Positions 6,398 to 9,521 of a stretch of 9,521 nt of DNA are shown one piece after another. Within the stretch, counting starts at the first letter, position 1. Every line of letters starts with the position of its first letter. The position numbers were made by a program, and so were the translations under genes. The notes below the pieces were generated by a model. That model did no database searches, was not told the origin of the DNA, and saw nothing but the letters and a program-made list of their open reading frames with translations. This DNA comes from Nitrosomonadales bacterium (lineage in GTDB: Bacteria; Pseudomonadota; Gammaproteobacteria; Burkholderiales; SG8-41), in NCBI GenBank assembly GCA_009885185.1, contig VFLF01000866.1, positions 1 to 9,521 on the forward strand, read 5' to 3'.

Positions 6398-7288
6398 TCA
6401 AGACAGACCCAGACGGTCGAGCGTCCGGCGATCATCGGCCCATGACTGCTTGACCTTGACCCACAGTTCAAGGAAGACCTTGCCACCCACCAGTTTTTCA
6501 ATATCCTTGCGTGCGGCGGTACCGATTTCTTTCAGCTTTTCGCCACTCTTGCCAATAACGATGGCTTTTTGCCCCGGCTTATCGACCAGGATCACGGCGC
6601 GGATGCGGGTCAGCCCCGTCTTCTCCTCAAAGGTCTCGATCTCCACGGCAGTCGAATACGGCAGTTCCTGACCCAGCAAGCGGAATAATTTCTCGCGCAC
6701 CATTTCGGCGGCCAGTACGCGCACGCTTGCGGTGGTGACATCATCTTCAGGGTACGGAAACGCCTGTTGAGGAAGCAGCGGCGTCAGTGCGTCGACCAGT
6801 GTGTCCAGTTGCAGTTTGTTTTGCGCGGAAATCGGCACGATAGCCTTGGGATGATACGCGGCATCCAGTGATGCCATATATTCAAGTACTTGATTTTTAT
6901 TACTTATTTTGTCAATCTTGTTCAATGCGATAACAACCGCCTGATGTCCCTCCAACCGCGCATACAGCTCGTCATCCGCGTGCGTACGCAACGTGACATC
7001 CACCAGCCACAACACAACATTCGCTTCGGCGAGCGCATTCCTGAAACCGCGATCCATCGCCTTGGTGAGACCGCTGCGGTATTGCGTTTGAAATCCCGGC
7101 GTATCCAGAAATACCAGTTGCGCGTCAGGTTTGGTCAAAATACCCGCAATATTTTGCCGCGTGGTCTGGGGCCGGCGCGAAGTGATACTGATTTTTTGAC
7201 CAATCAGCGCATTGAGCAATGTCGACTTGCCGGCGTTGGGCCGGCCCACGATGGCTATGTAACCGCTGCGCGGCGATTCAATATTCAT
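6398..7288 (-). CDS. era: GTPase Era (30S ribosome assembly)
   Basis: Era is an essential GTPase that binds the 3' end of 16S rRNA and promotes maturation of the small subunit. The 296 residues contain all G motifs: G1 GRPNAGKS (15-22), G2 threonines T42/T43, G3 DTPGF (62-66), G4 NKID (123-126), G5 SAQ (154-156). The C-terminal KH domain has its GxxG loop at GKSG (246-249) and ends in the usual SWADDRRTLDRLG-type tail. The frame is open further upstream inside rnc, to an ATG at 7366. I place the start at ATG 7288 because it gives the normal N-terminus (MNIESPRSGYIAIVG) and overlaps the rnc stop as ATGA. RNase III and Era both act on ribosomal RNA, and this coupling is highly conserved. Confidence 0.97.
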   Translation of the reverse strand: MNIESPRSGYIAIVGRPNAGKSTLLNALIGQKISITSRRPQTTRQNIAGILTKPDAQLVFLDTPGFQTQYRSGLTKAMDRGFRNALAEANVVLWLVDVTLRTHADDELYARLEGHQAVVIALNKIDKISNKNQVLEYMASLDAAYHPKAIVPISAQNKLQLDTLVDALTPLLPQQAFPYPEDDVTTASVRVLAAEMVREKLFRLLGQELPYSTAVEIETFEEKTGLTRIRAVILVDKPGQKAIVIGKSGEKLKEIGTAARKDIEKLVGGKVFLELWVKVKQSWADDRRTLDRLGLS

Positions 7289-7959
7289 GAGCGCATGACC
7301 AGTTCGTAGGCGAGCCGCGCGGCCTCTTGTTCGGCGCGCCGGCGACTGGTGCCGCTGCCGCGGCATTTAATGTGCAGCGCCTCCACCGTGCATTCGACTT
7401 CAAAGCGCTGTTCGTGCGCCTCTCCATCAACCGCCATCACCATGTAGGACGGTAGTAAGAGCCGTTTACCCTGCAACAATTCCTGCAGCAGGGTTTTCGC
7501 GTCCTTGGCGGACGTCGCGGGATGGATGCTATCCAAAGGAGCCTTAAAGACATGTTGCACTGCGCGAGTGGCGGCATCATAACCACCGTCGATAAAGACA
7601 GCACCAAATACCGCTTCCAGCGCATCCGCCAGTATGGAAGGACGTTTGGCCCCGCCGCTCTTTAGTTCACCTTCTCCCAGCAACAGCACTGTTCCCAAAT
7701 CCAGTTGCCCTGCCAGCGTGGCAAGCGCGGGTTCACTCACCAGGCTGGCACGCAAGCGGGACAACTCGCCTTCGGGCAAATCAGGAAACTTTTCAAATAG
7801 CGCCTGCGTGATGACGCAACTGACGACACTATCTCCGAGAAACTCCAGACGCTCGTTATGCGTTGCCGCGAAACTGCGGTGCGTCAAGGCACGTCGCAAC
7901 AGTTCTGCGTTGCGGAAAACGTAGCCAATGCTTCGCTGCAATACACCGGCATCTATCAA
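7285..7959 (-). CDS. rnc: Ribonuclease III
   Basis: RNase III cleaves double-stranded RNA, processing the rRNA precursor and many mRNAs. The 224-residue protein has an N-terminal nuclease domain with NERLEFLGDS (35-44, catalytic E39 and D43) and ADALEAVFGA (111-120, D112 and E115). A C-terminal double-stranded RNA-binding domain (about 152-222) ends in the SRRRAEQEAARLAYE helix. The start is TTG (7957-7959): no in-frame ATG or GTG lies between it and the upstream in-frame TAA at 7981-7983, and the first in-frame ATG downstream is too far into the protein. AGGAG (7974-7970) is 10 bases upstream. The gene lies 21 bases after the DUF4845 stop and overlaps era by 4 bases. Confidence 0.96.
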   Translation of the reverse strand: MIDAGVLQRSIGYVFRNAELLRRALTHRSFAATHNERLEFLGDSVVSCVITQALFEKFPDLPEGELSRLRASLVSEPALATLAGQLDLGTVLLLGEGELKSGGAKRPSILADALEAVFGAVFIDGGYDAATRAVQHVFKAPLDSIHPATSAKDAKTLLQELLQGKRLLLPSYMVMAVDGEAHEQRFEVECTVEALHIKCRGSGTSRRRAEQEAARLAYELVMRS

Positions 7960-7969
7960 TGCTGCGCTG

Positions 7970-7974
7970 CTCCT
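7970..7974 (-). promoter_or_regulatory. Ribosome binding site of rnc
   Basis: The minus strand reads AGGAG, then 10 bases (CAGCGCAGCA), then the TTG start. This is the only good Shine-Dalgarno match in the 21-base gap after the DUF4845 stop, and it supports initiation at the non-ATG codon at 7959. The spacing is slightly longer than optimal. Confidence 0.7.
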
Positions 7975-7980
7975 GATCGC

Positions 7981-8334
7981 TTAGCGCGAGGTGGGATTAA
8001 ATTCCATGCAGGCGCTGATGTTGTAAACCAGAGGGACGCATTTCGTGTAACTCGCACTCAGCACGATGCCGCCACCTTCTTTTGATATCACAATATCCTT
8101 GGAGCTGATGGCGTCAATTCGATCAATCTCCATCCGCCTGTTGTAAGCTTGTTCAATCGGGCCACGGGCACCGCTGGAAAATGACGAATCATTTGCAATC
8201 ACTTTAAAATGCTTTTGCATCGTCATGTTATCGAAATAAGAGGGTGCAAGTTTGAATGCGAGCAGCGCGGCAATCGCAAAAATAATCGCCCAGGTCATAA
8301 ACCCCGATAGCGTAAGTCCTCTCTGTTTCAACAT
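7981..8334 (-). CDS. DUF4845 family single-pass membrane protein
   Basis: The gene encodes 117 residues with one N-terminal membrane segment (about 9-29) and a polar C-terminal part that probably faces the periplasm. Position between lepB and rnc, size and the APSYFDN stretch after the membrane segment match the DUF4845 family of proteobacteria, whose function is unknown to me. The N-terminus MLKQRGLTLSG resembles a type IV prepilin leader, but the residue that would be Glu+5 is Gly11. Two cysteines lie near the C-terminus (KCVPLVYNISACME). The frame is open to an ATG at 8397 inside lepB. I prefer ATG 8334 because AAGGGAG precedes it by 6 bases and it removes the overlap with lepB. Confidence 0.88.
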   Translation of the reverse strand: MLKQRGLTLSGFMTWAIIFAIAALLAFKLAPSYFDNMTMQKHFKVIANDSSFSSGARGPIEQAYNRRMEIDRIDAISSKDIVISKEGGGIVLSASYTKCVPLVYNISACMEFNPTSR

Positions 8335-8340
8335 GGAATT

Positions 8341-8347
8341 CTCCCTT
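8341..8347 (-). promoter_or_regulatory. Strong ribosome binding site of the DUF4845 gene
   Basis: The minus strand reads AAGGGAG, then AATTCC, then ATG at 8334. This is the best-placed Shine-Dalgarno I saw in the window and decides the start of the DUF4845 gene in favour of the shorter 117-residue product. Confidence 0.8.
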
Positions 8348-8359
8348 ATCTGCAATTGT

Positions 8360-9268
8360 TCAGTTAATCGATGACCCGATGCGTTTGAATTCGTCAAAAT
8401 TGAACCAGATGAGAAACGCCTTGCCGACTATATTCTCGTCTGGAACAAACCCCCAATAACGGCTGTCGCTGCTGCGGTCGCGATTGTCGCCCATCATGAA
8501 ATAATGCCTCGCCGGCACCTTGCAGGTGAATCCGCTGTCATTGTAGACACAATTCTCCCGGTACGGAAACTGCGTTACGCCGCCCGGATGTACCGAAGGC
8601 ATATCACTCTGGGTCAGGATGGAATGCCGGGATGGCCCCAGCACTTCGGACAGGCGCGCCGATGCGGTGAAATTCAGCCCCCCTTCCACGTAATTGTATT
8701 CGCCGTCCGCCGTGGTCTGGATGTCGACGCCATTGATGGTCAGCCGCTTGTCGCGATACACCACCGTGTCGCCCGGCACGCCGATCACGCGCTTGATGTA
8801 ATCCTGCGACGGATTCTCGGGGAACCGAAACACCATGACATCGCCGCCCTTGGGCTGATTGATATCGACGATTTTTTTGTTGATGATCGGAATACGAATG
8901 CCATAGGTGTACTTGTTGACCAAAATGAAATCGCCGATCAGTAACGTGGGCAGCATGGAGCCGGAAGGAATTTTGAAAGGCTCTACCAGAAAAGAGCGCA
9001 GCAGAAATACAATCAGGATTACCGGAAAAAAACTGACTGCATATTCGATCCACCAAGGCTGCTTGAGGTGTGACTCGCGAACTTCGTTGCGCGTTTGGTC
9101 CAGCTTCTCCTGCTCCTTCGGATCCTCCAGCTTGCCGGCGCGCGCCTCCAGTTCAGTCACCGCGTTCCGTGCGGCAGACTCCCGGCCACGGCGAAATATA
9201 TAGATATCCGCCAGCCAAACCGCGCCGGTGACCACCAGCAACACGAACATAATCAGCGGAAAATTCAT
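8360..9268 (-). CDS. lepB: Signal peptidase I
   Basis: LepB is the inner-membrane serine protease that cleaves Sec and Tat signal peptides on the periplasmic side. The 302 residues include two N-terminal membrane segments (about 4-22 and 74-92) joined by a charged cytoplasmic loop, the E. coli-type topology. The catalytic domain has IPSGSMLPTL (100-109) with nucleophile S104, YIKRVIGVPGD (157-167) with general base K159, and GDNRDRSSDSRYWGF (260-274). C240 and C249 flank a short loop before the last conserved box and may form a disulfide, as in E. coli. ATG at 9268 is 26 bases after the lepA stop, and lepA-lepB is a conserved pair. The upstream Shine-Dalgarno is weak (GAGG, 13 bases away). 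Confidence 0.97.
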   Translation of the reverse strand: MNFPLIMFVLLVVTGAVWLADIYIFRRGRESAARNAVTELEARAGKLEDPKEQEKLDQTRNEVRESHLKQPWWIEYAVSFFPVILIVFLLRSFLVEPFKIPSGSMLPTLLIGDFILVNKYTYGIRIPIINKKIVDINQPKGGDVMVFRFPENPSQDYIKRVIGVPGDTVVYRDKRLTINGVDIQTTADGEYNYVEGGLNFTASARLSEVLGPSRHSILTQSDMPSVHPGGVTQFPYRENCVYNDSGFTCKVPARHYFMMGDNRDRSSDSRYWGFVPDENIVGKAFLIWFNFDEFKRIGSSIN

Positions 9269-9294
9269 TGGAATGCGATTGCCTCGATACGTAA

Positions 9295-9521
9295 TTACTT
9301 ATCAACCTGCAAAATCGCCAGAAACGCTTCCTGCGGGATTTCCACGCTGCCCACCTGCTTCATGCGTTTCTTGCCGGCTTTTTGCTTTTCAAGCAGCTTG
9401 CGTTTGCGGGAAATATCGCCGCCGTAGCACTTGGCCAGCACGTTCTTGCGCAAGGCTTTTACGGTTTCGCGCGCAATAATATGCGATCCTATCGCGGCTT
9501 GTATGGCGATGTCGAACATCT
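9295..9521 (-). CDS. lepA: Elongation factor 4 (LepA), C-terminal end only
   Basis: This is the last 74 full codons of lepA; the gene continues past the right edge of the window. The protein is a ribosome-binding GTPase that back-translocates stalled ribosomes or assists 30S assembly. The fragment is the LepA-specific C-terminal domain, recognised by [40 protein letters not shown] and [20 protein letters not shown], and it ends normally with FLAILQVDK and TAA. The GTPase domain is outside the window. The internal methionine at 9519 is not a start. It is followed by lepB after 26 bases. Confidence 0.97.
   Translation of the reverse strand, partial: MFDIAIQAAIGSHIIARETVKALRKNVLAKCYGGDISRKRKLLEKQKAGKKRMKQVGSVEIPQEAFLAILQVDK

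Noticed and set aside
6885..6915. Promoter-like TTGACA (6915-6910, minus strand) in an AT-rich patch of era
   Set aside because: The hexamer arises from the codons for the NKID motif followed by Lys/Asn/Ile codons, and I see no convincing -10 at 16-18 bases.
7289..7366. N-terminal extension of era by 26 residues into rnc
   Set aside because: The extension is Arg-rich sequence encoded by the end of rnc in another frame. The ATG at 7288 gives the normal Era N-terminus and an ATGA junction.
8335..8397. N-terminal extension of the DUF4845 protein by 21 residues into lepB
   Set aside because: The upstream ATG overlaps lepB by 38 bases, whereas ATG 8334 has an AAGGGAG ribosome binding site at ideal spacing and places the membrane segment near the N-terminus.

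Overview
The window is a dense bacterial housekeeping region of about 9.5 kb and moderately high GC, with every gene on the minus strand. In transcription order (right to left) it reads: lepA (3' end only), lepB, a DUF4845 gene, rnc, era, recO, pdxJ, acpS, nagZ, a family 5 uracil-DNA glycosylase, uvrC, pgsA, tRNA-Gly(GCC), tRNA-Cys(GCA). The lepA-lepB-DUF4845-rnc-era-recO-pdxJ-acpS block is a classic proteobacterial cluster. Its junction with nagZ and with uvrC-pgsA-tRNA suggests Betaproteobacteria (Nitrosomonadales-like is my best guess from order and protein flavour), but Gammaproteobacteria cannot be excluded without a database search.

Right part (about 7285-9521): lepA encodes the back-translocating GTPase EF-4, and lepB the signal peptidase that matures exported proteins. 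A small single-pass membrane protein (DUF4845) follows, then RNase III and the ribosome-assembly GTPase Era, both of which act on rRNA. Middle part (about 3431-7288): recO (recombinational repair), pdxJ (vitamin B6), acpS (acyl carrier protein activation) and nagZ (peptidoglycan recycling). Left part (about 900-3431): two DNA-repair enzymes in tandem, a UDG and UvrC, both with cysteine patterns of iron-sulfur proteins, followed by pgsA (phosphatidylglycerol synthesis). Far left (1-325): two tRNA genes with a consensus-like promoter, a terminator-like hairpin between them, and 40 bases of unassigned sequence.

Protein-gene spacing ranges from 4-nt ATGA overlaps (rnc/era, pdxJ/acpS, acpS/nagZ) to gaps of at most 36 nt. 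I saw no clear promoter or terminator between lepA and pgsA, so the block looks like one long operon or a series of overlapping transcripts. Three starts were placed by hand: era begins at 7288 (an open frame runs further upstream inside rnc), the DUF4845 gene begins at 8334 behind a strong ribosome binding site, and rnc begins with TTG at 7959.

I found no mobile element, CRISPR array, defence system or clearly novel gene cluster. The points most worth a second look are the tRNA region (promoter abutting pgsA, hairpin between the tRNAs, and an island-boundary-like sequence just after tRNA-Cys), the TTG start of rnc, and the pilin-like N-terminus of the DUF4845 protein.
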